Assembly: GCF_021596505.1 (NCBI RefSeq)
Contig: NZ_PJIZ01000001.1
Coordinates: 1-64,000, forward strand
Origin: Nostoc sp. CMAA1605
Lineage (GTDB): Bacteria > Cyanobacteriota > Cyanobacteriia > Cyanobacteriales > Nostocaceae
Direction: 5' to 3'
Length of the DNA: 64,000 nucleotides
The stretch's first letter is position 1, and each line of letters opens with the position of its first letter. Below, piece after piece: positions 57,093 through 64,000 of this stretch. Under the pieces are notes generated by a model. That model saw only the letters and a list, made by a program, of their open reading frames with translations, had not been told where the DNA came from and did no database searches. The translations under genes were made by a program, and so were the position numbers.

Positions 57093-57746
57093 ATGAATAC
57101 TTCTGCTTCTTCTGTTGGTAGTTCGTCTCCCTTTGATTTTTTGAGTTTTGATTTTACAACCCCTCAACCCAGACAAGATGCTGATTTACTTCAGCAGCTA
57201 TCTTTTGTCCCTGGGTTGAAAGAGATTCTAATGCTGCGTCAAGTCCATGCTTTAGAACACGCTACTGTTTGGGTGTTAAGCGAAGTCAAAAATACTCATT
57301 CTCCGACTGGAAGACCAAGCAAAATTCAAATTGATGATGAGTTATTGGGTGGGCTATCTACAGACCAAGGGTTTTATCTCTATGGCGAGGTGAATATCAG
57401 TGATTTGCGTCGCGCAGTAACTCTGGCTCTTCACCGCCTGACTCACGGCGAATGGGATTTGGCTGTACATCCCCGTTGTGGGACAAATTTGTCGGTAGCG
57501 ATGTTATTAACTGCTAGCCTGGCGGTGGGTGTGAATTTGATGTTACCATTCCGACCGATAGAGCAATTGATTGGGTTAGGCTTGGCAGCAACTACAGCCT
57601 CAGAGCTGGCTCCTGATTTGGGTGCGATCGCTCAAAAATATCTTACCACTGCGATTCCCTTTAACTTAGCTGTAGAAAATATTACAATCTCCCGTGATGT
57701 GTGGGGTCGTCAAGGTCATTTTGTCAAAGTAAACTGGCGAGAGTAA
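57093..57746 (+). CDS. DUF6391-like protein
   Basis: A 217-residue protein: disordered Ser/Asp-rich start, 'LKEILMLRQVHALEHATVWVLSE', then 'GGLSTDQGFYLYGEVNISDLRRAVTLALHRLTHGEWDLAVHPRCGTNL', two hydrophobic helices around 145-190 and a basic tail. The 'HALEHATVWVL' and 'VHPRCGTN' phrases fit a cyanobacterial family of unknown function (probably DUF6391). Conserved His residues might bind metal, but that is not shown. ATG 57093 with GAGGGGCG upstream is preferred to GTG/TTG at 57045. It is followed closely by a glycosyltransferase. Confidence 0.7.
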   Translation: MNTSASSVGSSSPFDFLSFDFTTPQPRQDADLLQQLSFVPGLKEILMLRQVHALEHATVWVLSEVKNTHSPTGRPSKIQIDDELLGGLSTDQGFYLYGEVNISDLRRAVTLALHRLTHGEWDLAVHPRCGTNLSVAMLLTASLAVGVNLMLPFRPIEQLIGLGLAATTASELAPDLGAIAQKYLTTAIPFNLAVENITISRDVWGRQGHFVKVNWRE

Positions 57747-57798
57747 GAAGAAGGTAAAAGGTAAAAGAGAAAAGGTAACAGAAGATTGAATTAGTGTA

Positions 57799-58800
57799 AT
57801 GCGAAAACTTTACTTTTTAGTTCCTGGAACTGGGGGCAAATTTGCTTGTGGTGGGTTGTGGGCAGAGTTGAAAGCGTTTAAACTGGCTCAACAAGTCTGT
57901 ATTGCTGAAGTGGTGACTTATCGCCAACGAGAACCAGATAAACCCTTTTTAGATGACTTGCTGCAAGAGCCAAATTTAGATAACGCCATTTTTGTGATTA
58001 GCTGGGGATTTGATATCGCTCAATTAGCAAAAAAACTCCAGCAACACAATGTTGTTTATCATGCCCATAGTGCAGGTTATAAATTTAGTTTACCTGCTAG
58101 CATCCCGATTATTACTGTCAGCCGGAATACCCTGGGATATTGGGGACAAAAAGCACCTAATTCTCTAATTTATTACTTGCCGAATGAAATTAGTTATGAA
58201 TTTAAAAACTTGCACTTAGAACGAGATATTGATGTTTTAGTACAAGCTAGAAAATCTTCAGAATATTTACTCAAACAACTGATTCCGGCTTTACAACAAA
58301 AATGTCAAGTCCAGGTAGTTGATTCCTATGTAGAAGATTTACCAGGACTATTTAATCGAGCCAAAGTTTATCTTTACGACTCGGCGGAATATTGGGCGCA
58401 ACAGAATGTTAGTGAAGGTTTTGGGTTGCAACCAATGGAAGCAATGGCTTGTGGTTGTCAGGTTTTTTCTAGTATCAATGGTGGACTTTCAGATTATTTA
58501 GACCCTGGATTTAATTGCTATAAAATAGCTGGATATTCTCAAGAATATGATGTAGATAGAATTTTCAAGGTGATAAATGCGGCTATATCACCTAATTTAT
58601 CTGAAGAATTTTTCGCCGAGTACCGACCAGAAAATATTATTAAGCGTTGGCAAGTAATTATTGAGGAATTAAACGCATTTTTCAACCACAAAAAAAATTA
58701 TCCTGGTAATATTACCAGTTTAACTAGAGGGCGTTTATTGAATCTATCTATCCAGAGAATTAAAAATAAATTTCGCAAAAAATATTTTCAGGGTTTATAA
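57799..58800 (+). CDS. Glycosyltransferase, GT4-like
   Basis: A 333-residue GT-B-type glycosyltransferase. The C-terminal donor-binding motif 'SEGFGLQPMEAMACGCQVFSS' followed by 'NGGLSDYL' (about 208-233) is the family 4 E-x7-E signature. The N-terminal domain begins 'MRKLYFLVPGTGGKFACGGLW' with the Gly-rich loop. It transfers a sugar from a nucleotide donor to an unknown acceptor; the basic C-terminus (KNKFRKKYFQ) may hold it to the membrane. It lies 52 bases after the DUF6391-like gene and has its own terminator. Confidence 0.83.
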   Translation: MRKLYFLVPGTGGKFACGGLWAELKAFKLAQQVCIAEVVTYRQREPDKPFLDDLLQEPNLDNAIFVISWGFDIAQLAKKLQQHNVVYHAHSAGYKFSLPASIPIITVSRNTLGYWGQKAPNSLIYYLPNEISYEFKNLHLERDIDVLVQARKSSEYLLKQLIPALQQKCQVQVVDSYVEDLPGLFNRAKVYLYDSAEYWAQQNVSEGFGLQPMEAMACGCQVFSSINGGLSDYLDPGFNCYKIAGYSQEYDVDRIFKVINAAISPNLSEEFFAEYRPENIIKRWQVIIEELNAFFNHKKNYPGNITSLTRGRLLNLSIQRIKNKFRKKYFQGL

Positions 58801-58861
58801 ATATCACCATAACGAATACTGGCTTGAATACTGGTTGCTTGGGGATGTTGATTCATTTATC

Positions 58862-58897
58862 AGTCGATGTTTAGTTTGAGAAACTAAACATCGACTT
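58862..58897 (+). terminator. Perfect 16-bp hairpin after the glycosyltransferase gene
   Basis: AGTCGATGTTTAGTTT (58862-58877), loop GAG, then the exact complement to 58896. It is followed by TTTAAG. It lies next to a MITE-like element. Confidence 0.75.
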
Positions 58898-59079
58898 TAA
58901 GTATAACGACTTGAAAAAACTAAACTATATAAATAATGTAAAAATACTAGTATTTAGTTCGTAGTAAGGACTTTAGTCCTTTTTTGTTCGTGGAGCATCT
59001 GTCTACGACACGCTACGCGAACGGAGAGAGAACTAAAGTTCTCACTACAAACCTTTAATCATTTACCCTGTTCTACTTA
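58898..59079 (+). mobile_element. MITE-like element, 182 bp (second copy of the family at 44214)
   Basis: TAAGTATAACG at 58898-58908 mirrors TGTTCTACTTA at 59069-59079 with two changes. The interior shares CGACTTGAAAAAAC, TTCGTAGTAAGGACTT and ACTACAAACCTT with the copy at 44214-44397, and has a CTACGACACGCTACGCGAACGG insertion in the same place. No coding capacity. Confidence 0.72.
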
Positions 59080-59425
59080 TTCATGGTTTAGGAATGCGAT
59101 CGCACTGTGTTTAAATCGATATATCGTAGTAGCTTTGCTTTTTCGATTTCACCGTGAAGCAGTAACATGGAATAAATTTATATATCAATCCATTATCAGT
59201 CACTTCAATTTTATTTAAATATTTAATAAAAAAATAATTAACTGTCTTAACTGTCTTAACTGCCTTAACTGTTCTTGCACCCATATTAAATTATTGATAT
59301 ACACTAAATCACTGAAAGTTTTCTCAAAATCGTTTTTGTAAAAATATTAGCCTAAATTTTATTAGCTAATATTTTTCTAGCGTTTTGTAAAGTAGTATTT
59401 CATAAATTTAGCAAGGAAATAATCA
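59080..59425 (+). other. Promoter-side spacer of the carotenoid oxygenase gene
   Basis: 346 AT-rich bases with a 9-base tandem repeat (CTTAACTGT, four copies, about 59238-59275). No gene. AAGGAA at 59413-59418 is the ribosome site of the next gene. Confidence 0.6.
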
Positions 59426-61675
59426 ATGTCATATAAAGTTACAGGCAAAGTTTATGAGGCGGAAACTGGTTTAGGAATACCTCATCTAATTATTCAAGCT
59501 TTCGATAAGGACTTACTGAAGAATGATAGTTTAGGGGAAACAATAACAGATAGCCAAGGCAAATTTGAAATCAATTATACCGAAAAAGACTTCAAAGAAT
59601 TATTTGAAGGTGAACCAGATGTATATCTTGTGATCAAGACAGGCGATCGCATCAATACTTTATATAACGGAGAAAAGAATATTCGTCATGGAGCCAAGCG
59701 ACATGAATACTTTGAAGTAGGGATTCCTAAATCAGCTTTGGTTAACCAAAGCAAAGATGATCAACAACTGTTAAAAGTTCTTTTTGGTGTTGCTTGGTTA
59801 GATGGAGTTCTCGAACCAGGAGAAAAACTATATCTACAGCAAGTAGCACATCAAAAAAGACTGGCAGATGATCCAGAAATCCAAACTTTATTAGCTGGAA
59901 AACCAGTCGAGCCTCAAGAAGCTTACACCTATTTACAAGCATATTTAGGGACTAATCCTAGTGATGAAGATTATGATGAACTCTGTCAATCACTAGAAAC
60001 ACTAGTCGCTCTTGATTCTATAGTCGAAGGTATTGAAACAGAATTTTTAGCAAGCATACCCAAAAAAGCAGCTCGTCAAGTCGCTCTCAAGCAACGCCTA
60101 GCAGGTGCTTTTCTCGACTCTCAATTTATGGCGAAGGTGGCTAAACCACAACTTAAAACTAGCCAATCAATACAGAAAAAAGGCTTTTTAGCAGAAATAC
60201 CTTTCAACGTCATCAATAAGTTAGTTGACACAATTGAACCTCCAGAAATGAGAGGATTACAAACTACTTTATCTAGGTCATTTTTACAAGATAACTTTGC
60301 TCCAGTCCACGAGGAAATTACCGCCGATAATTTACCAGTAATTGGTCAAATTCCCCAAGAATTATCAGGTCTATTTTTACGTATTTCGCCTAATCCTCAA
60401 TTTTTCCCCGTGGGGCTGTATCACTGGTTTGATGGCGATGGGATGTTACATGGGGTAAATATCAAAAATGGTCAAGCTAGTTATCGTAATCGCTATGTTC
60501 AGACTGAGACGCTGAAAATTGAAAAAAAAGAAGGGAAAGCAATCTGGCCAGGTTTACTGAATATCCCCAGGTTTGACTCTCCCTATGGAATTATGATGAA
60601 AAATTCTGCCAATACATCTGTAATTTGGCACGCTGGGAAACTATTAACCTTGTTTGAAGCAGGATTACCCCATCAGATTCGAGTTCCAGATTTAGAAACC
60701 GTTGGTACTTACACTTTCAAAGATAAACTCACCTGTTCTTTTACAGCGCATCCTAAAGTAGATCCCGTCACGGGAGAAATGATATTTTTCGGCTGTTCTT
60801 ACATAACTCCGCCTTACCTCTACTACGGTGTAGTCACAGCAGAAGGTGAAATTAATCGCATTGAGGCGATAGATTTACCAAATCCCATCATGATGCACGA
60901 CTTTGCCATCACTGAAAATTACTCAGTATTCCTAGATTTACCCTTCCTCTTCCAAATCGGAAAAGTGATGAAAGGCGAAATTCCTCTACATTTTGATAGG
61001 AACAAAAAAAGTCGTATCGGTATTATTCCACGTCATGGTAACAACAAATCTATACGCTGGTTTGAGATCCCAACTTGTATGGTTTATCATACCGCAAATG
61101 CTTACGAAGAAGGGGACGATATAGTTCTGTTAGGTCTGCGGATGCCTTCCACTAATCTGTTAATCCCTAGTGATTCTACAGAAATGGGACAGAGTTCTGA
61201 TTGTGAGATAGCAAAAATGTGTCGTTGGCGGATTAACCTCACAACAGGAGCTGTCACCGAAAAATTACTTGATGATCAAATTACGGAATTTCCCCGCATC
61301 AATGATAATTTCATAGGGCGCAAAATGCGTTATATTTATGCCGGACAAGCTGCAATTTATGCTGGTAGACCCCTGTTTGATTGTGTGAGAAAATATGATT
61401 TAGAAAAAGAGACAGCTGAAAGCTATTTCTTTGGCAGAGGGCGTTTTGGCGGTGAGTGTGTATTTGCGCCTCGTCCTGGAGCGACTGTTGAAGATGATGG
61501 TTGGGTGATTACCTATATTCACGATACGATTACCAACAAGTCAGAATTGCTAATTCTCAATGCACAAAATATCACCTCCGAGCCTGTAGCACGGGTTATG
61601 CTCCCTCAGCGTGTACCCTATGGTTTCCACTGTGGCTGGGTTTCTGAGGAACAAATGGCAAGTCAGAAAATTTGA
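59426..61675 (+). CDS. Carotenoid cleavage oxygenase with N-terminal beta-sandwich and TerB-like domains
   Basis: The 749-residue protein is a three-part fusion. Residues 1-100 ('YKVTGKVYEAETGLGIPHL', 'TDSQGKFEI', 'VYLVIKTGDR') look like a transthyretin/carboxypeptidase-regulatory beta-sandwich. Residues about 112-215 ('LLKVLFGVAWLDGVLEPGEKLYLQQVA') look like a TerB-type helical domain with its acidic site. Residues about 285-749 are a carotenoid oxygenase beta-propeller, with all four iron-binding His present: H442, H491, H555 and H735. Cleavage oxygenases cut carotenoids to apocarotenals and retinal. The next gene is crtW, a carotenoid ketolase. The order of domains is unusual; ordinary enzymes are about 480-500 residues. 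Confidence 0.88.
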   Translation: MSYKVTGKVYEAETGLGIPHLIIQAFDKDLLKNDSLGETITDSQGKFEINYTEKDFKELFEGEPDVYLVIKTGDRINTLYNGEKNIRHGAKRHEYFEVGIPKSALVNQSKDDQQLLKVLFGVAWLDGVLEPGEKLYLQQVAHQKRLADDPEIQTLLAGKPVEPQEAYTYLQAYLGTNPSDEDYDELCQSLETLVALDSIVEGIETEFLASIPKKAARQVALKQRLAGAFLDSQFMAKVAKPQLKTSQSIQKKGFLAEIPFNVINKLVDTIEPPEMRGLQTTLSRSFLQDNFAPVHEEITADNLPVIGQIPQELSGLFLRISPNPQFFPVGLYHWFDGDGMLHGVNIKNGQASYRNRYVQTETLKIEKKEGKAIWPGLLNIPRFDSPYGIMMKNSANTSVIWHAGKLLTLFEAGLPHQIRVPDLETVGTYTFKDKLTCSFTAHPKVDPVTGEMIFFGCSYITPPYLYYGVVTAEGEINRIEAIDLPNPIMMHDFAITENYSVFLDLPFLFQIGKVMKGEIPLHFDRNKKSRIGIIPRHGNNKSIRWFEIPTCMVYHTANAYEEGDDIVLLGLRMPSTNLLIPSDSTEMGQSSDCEIAKMCRWRINLTTGAVTEKLLDDQITEFPRINDNFIGRKMRYIYAGQAAIYAGRPLFDCVRKYDLEKETAESYFFGRGRFGGECVFAPRPGATVEDDGWVITYIHDTITNKSELLILNAQNITSEPVARVMLPQRVPYGFHCGWVSEEQMASQKI

Positions 61676-61859
61676 TGTAACTTAGAGGATGTTCCATCTC
61701 ATCACCTGCTTTCTACACCTGTAAAAGAGGGAGAAAGCAGGTGAATTCGATAAACAGATTTTATTTACTAAATTGCTATGAGTCTCCCATTGTTTTCTGT
61801 ACTCAGTATTAGACCTGAATCTTGACATTAAGTTTAATAGAATATCTCCACTAACAAGA

Positions 61860-62591
61860 ATGACAAACTTTGATATAAATAGCAGAATAACAAATACTAG
61901 TAACGGAATTTTTATTGCTTGCCTTATTTTAGGATTGTGGTCAACAAGCCTAATTATATTATTGTCTTTAGATATTGCTAAAACTCAAATTATATTCATC
62001 GCTTTAGCCGTAGTTTGGCAGACATTTTTATATACAGGATTATTTATTACTGCCCATGATGCCATGCACGGTGTAGTTTTTCCTCAAAATCCCAAAGTCA
62101 ACAATTGGATAGGTAGAATATGCGTGCTATTTTACGCTCTATTTTCTTATCAAGAGCTATTAAGAAAACATGGCTTACATCACCGCTATTCTAGCACCGA
62201 AGATGATCCTGATTTTTATGAAAATCAATATCAAAACTTTTTTGCTTGGTATTTTAACTTTGTAAAATCTTACTGGAGTTGGCAACAACATCTGGGATTG
62301 ATATGTGCATATATTGTTCCTAGATATGTTTTTCATATATCTGATGCTAATTTAATTGTATTTTGGGTAATACCATCTATTTTTAGTTCAATACAATTAT
62401 TTTATTTCGGCACATTTCTACCCCACAGAAGGCTTGAGGAAGGATATACCAGTGTACATCAGACAAGAAGTATCCCATTACCTACTTTTTGGTCATTTAT
62501 AGCTTGTTACCATTTTGGCTATCACAAAGAACATCATGAACATCCGAATGTTCCTTGGTGGAGATTACCGGATGTTTACAAAGGGAACTAG
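61860..62591 (+). CDS. crtW: Beta-carotene ketolase CrtW
   Basis: A 243-residue membrane di-iron enzyme of the fatty-acid hydroxylase/desaturase type. His boxes: H66-DAM-H70, H104-GL-H107-H108, and H222-KE-H225-H226 with H228. The C-terminal 'YHKEHHEHPNVPWWRLPDVY' is a CrtW signature. The enzyme introduces a keto group at C4/C4' of beta-ionone rings (beta-carotene to echinenone and canthaxanthin). Ketocarotenoids are used by orange carotenoid protein and in the cell envelope of Nostoc-type cyanobacteria. It lies 184 bases after the carotenoid oxygenase, on the same strand. Confidence 0.93.
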   Translation: MTNFDINSRITNTSNGIFIACLILGLWSTSLIILLSLDIAKTQIIFIALAVVWQTFLYTGLFITAHDAMHGVVFPQNPKVNNWIGRICVLFYALFSYQELLRKHGLHHRYSSTEDDPDFYENQYQNFFAWYFNFVKSYWSWQQHLGLICAYIVPRYVFHISDANLIVFWVIPSIFSSIQLFYFGTFLPHRRLEEGYTSVHQTRSIPLPTFWSFIACYHFGYHKEHHEHPNVPWWRLPDVYKGN

Positions 62592-62599
62592 ATAAAGTT

Positions 62600-62686
62600 A
62601 GGACTTACGCAAAAAGATGATTTATTGAGAATGGGTGTAATTTTGTAGGGTTATAAGGGTTTTGAACATCCATAAGCGTAAGTCAA
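62600..62686 (+). repeat. Short MITE-like element with GACTTACGC ends
   Basis: GACTTACGC (62602-62610) is exactly mirrored by GCGTAAGTC (62676-62684), with an 83-base span. It is a short relative of the element at 36443-36591. It lies between the convergent crtW and azoR genes. Confidence 0.65.
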
Positions 62687-62695
62687 CTATAAAGA

Positions 62696-63319
62696 CTACC
62701 AGTTAACGACAGCTTGCGCGATCGCATCTTTAGCTGCTATCAAGGATTGTTGACGTGCATCATCCCCCATGCTCAAATTCTCAGCGTGGATAAAAGTCAC
62801 ATCTGTTAAACCGATGAAACCTAAAATGGCGCGGAGATAGGGTTCTTGATAATCATAGGGTGCAAAGGGTGTTCCTGGGGAAAATGCACCACCACGAGAG
62901 GTAATAACTAAGACCTTTTTGCTACTAGGAATTAAACCTTGATAACCATTTTCGTCTACGGCAAAAGTACGACCAACGCGGACGATTTGATCAATGTAGG
63001 CTTTGAGAGTAGAGGGAATATTTAAGTTATACATCGGTACGCCAAAAACACAGCGATCGGCCGTGAGAATTTCATCAATGAGGCTATCAGATAGCTGGAT
63101 AGCTTGATTTAACTCTGGAGTACGTGCATCTTGGGGTGTAAAAGCAGCCGCAATCCAAGATTCATCAACATGGGGGACAGGATTACGCCCTAAATCTCGG
63201 TAGGTGATGGTATCACCAGGATGAGCATTTTTCCAAGCGGCAACAAATTCATGGGATAGTGTGCGTGAAATAGAACGTTCGCCACGGGGACTAGTATCAA
63301 TGTGGAGGATATTCGCCAT
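62696..63319 (-). CDS. azoR: FMN-dependent NADH-azoreductase
   Basis: A 207-residue flavodoxin-like quinone reductase. 'HIDTSPRGERSISRTLSHEF' is the FMN phosphate loop, 'VFGVPMYNLNIPSTLKAYID' and 'VITSRGGAF' are the other FMN-contact stretches. It reduces azo dyes and quinones by two electrons with NADH, and probably protects against electrophilic quinones. The length and the sequence from MANILHIDTSPRG are full. It is the only gene on this strand here. Confidence 0.93.
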   Translation of the reverse strand: MANILHIDTSPRGERSISRTLSHEFVAAWKNAHPGDTITYRDLGRNPVPHVDESWIAAAFTPQDARTPELNQAIQLSDSLIDEILTADRCVFGVPMYNLNIPSTLKAYIDQIVRVGRTFAVDENGYQGLIPSSKKVLVITSRGGAFSPGTPFAPYDYQEPYLRAILGFIGLTDVTFIHAENLSMGDDARQQSLIAAKDAIAQAVVNW

Positions 63320-63700
63320 AACAAATTACTCTAAATTTAGGAATTAGATGTGGTTTTTCGCACATTAGCTTCGCAATACCACCAATTGGTCTTGCTGGTT
63401 ATTCAGGATAACAGTTTACAAGTTAATGTCGCAATATTAACGGGGACTGGGGAAGGCCAAATCAACGCTATGCTGTTAATTTTTTCATCGTGTTAGGGAC
63501 ATTAGCGCGTTGTGAATTGCTAGGGTTTGCGGTTTTCAACTAGACGGAAAAAATTACTTTATGAAATTTTTATACTAACTTCGTAATTTCCCTGTTTACG
63601 CAAAGATTTCATCAAAATTTGGAGCTCCATCTCCGAAAAATTACGAATTCACTTTATTAGTTGGGTATATAGCTATAGACCTTAGAAGCTACCCAACGCC
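63320..63700 (+). other. Divergent spacer between azoR and the last gene
   Basis: 381 bases with an imperfect inverted repeat (TTCGTAATTT 63580-63589, AAATTACGAA 63638-63647) around a GGAGCTCC palindrome at 63621-63628. These could be operator sites or another small dispersed element. No gene is seen. Confidence 0.5.
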
Positions 63701-64000
63701 ATGAAGCGATCGCATCTTGTTAAATTGACGATGATAGTTTTCTTTTCTCTCGGCAGTGTCGGTGTTGTCGGTGGTAGTTTCTTTCTCAGAAGGGCGTTTA
63801 GTAGCAGTAGCCAAAGTCAAGTCATCACTGACGTATCGCGTTATCAAGAAATTCGCCAGCAACTTTGGCAAAATCAAGACGCAATTAAGCATTTCCCCGC
63901 AGAAATACCGAAAGACACCAAGAATTTACGTATTGCCTATTCTCCTGGTGTGTCTCAAGCTAGTATCTTCTTTCAAGCTAGACTCAAACAATCACCAGCA
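63701..64000 (+). CDS. Membrane-anchored protein of unknown function, 3' end outside window
   Basis: The frame from ATG 63701 is open to the last base: MKRSHLVKLTMIVFFSLGSV, then a Gly-rich stretch and a Phe-rich part form one membrane helix or signal anchor (about 8-33), followed by a polar region (SSSQSQVITDVSRYQEIRQQ...). The first 100 codons show no known domain. The start follows the N-terminal pattern basic-hydrophobic-polar. It is divergent from azoR. What the rest encodes cannot be seen. Confidence 0.65.
   Translation, partial: MKRSHLVKLTMIVFFSLGSVGVVGGSFFLRRAFSSSSQSQVITDVSRYQEIRQQLWQNQDAIKHFPAEIPKDTKNLRIAYSPGVSQASIFFQARLKQSPA

Noticed and set aside
63689-63892. Minus-strand 67-codon frame at the right edge
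   Set aside because: It is antisense to the open plus-strand gene starting at 63701, which has a clear membrane anchor.

Overview
The window looks like chromosomal DNA of a filamentous, heterocyst-forming cyanobacterium of the Nostoc/Anabaena type. The evidence is the very frequent HIP1 octamer GCGATCGC, cyanobacterial NDH-1 genes (ndhA-ndhI-ndhG-ndhE), a CrtW-type carotenoid ketolase, a CAAD-domain thylakoid protein, a PedR-like small LuxR regulator, DUF1822 and NIL-domain proteins, and intergenic spacers full of short tandem repeats of about 7 bp that are typical of Nostocales. No rRNA, tRNA, CRISPR array, complete insertion sequence or prophage was seen. The assignment rests on recognised families only; no database search was possible.

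Layout. 1-4.1 kb: end of a DHH phosphoesterase gene, a small two-gene module (a RusA-like gene broken by a stop codon, coupled to a nuclease-fold protein with a HEPN-like tail), sixA and citrate synthase. 4.5-8.3 kb: the ndhA-I-G-E operon followed directly by NAD kinase. 8.7-20.2 kb: an acyltransferase-like gene and a GT-C-like membrane protein, D-lactate dehydrogenase, a Wzc-like polysaccharide co-polymerase, a GH57 glycosidase, an SDR and a DUF1400/alpha-beta hydrolase. 20.5-27.4 kb: a higBA toxin-antitoxin pair, a patatin phospholipase, uvrA, two hypothetical genes and a Uma2-like remnant. 27.9-34.5 kb: a sugar catabolism cluster, all on the plus strand: phosphoketolase, gap, pyk and transaldolase. 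34.7-44.2 kb: an Arg/Tyr repeat protein, a PLP-dependent dehydratase, then an envelope/stress-looking group (a 1047-residue repeat membrane protein, a triple YflT-like protein, a BON lipoprotein, a CAAD protein and an acidic protein).

44.6-64 kb: a solute-binding lipoprotein translationally coupled to a hybrid histidine kinase, a duplicated secreted protein, a sigma factor followed by a DUF1822 protein, a Gfo/Idh/MocA oxidoreductase, a double NIL-domain protein, a PfkB sugar kinase, a PedR-like regulator, a glycosyltransferase, a three-part carotenoid oxygenase fusion next to crtW, azoreductase, and the start of an unknown membrane-anchored protein.

How the genes work together. The ndh operon and NAD kinase serve pyridine nucleotide and electron flow. 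The phosphoketolase-gap-pyk-tal group joins the pentose phosphate and phosphoketolase routes to lower glycolysis; citrate synthase and D-LDH handle downstream carbon. The carotenoid oxygenase and ketolase act on the same class of substrate. The most unusual items are the nuclease/HEPN pair (1.2-2.3 kb), the carotenoid oxygenase fusion (59.4 kb), the seven-repeat membrane protein (37.0 kb), the sensor-kinase/binding-protein pair (44.6 kb) and a MITE-like repeat family with perfect 11-bp terminal inverted repeats.
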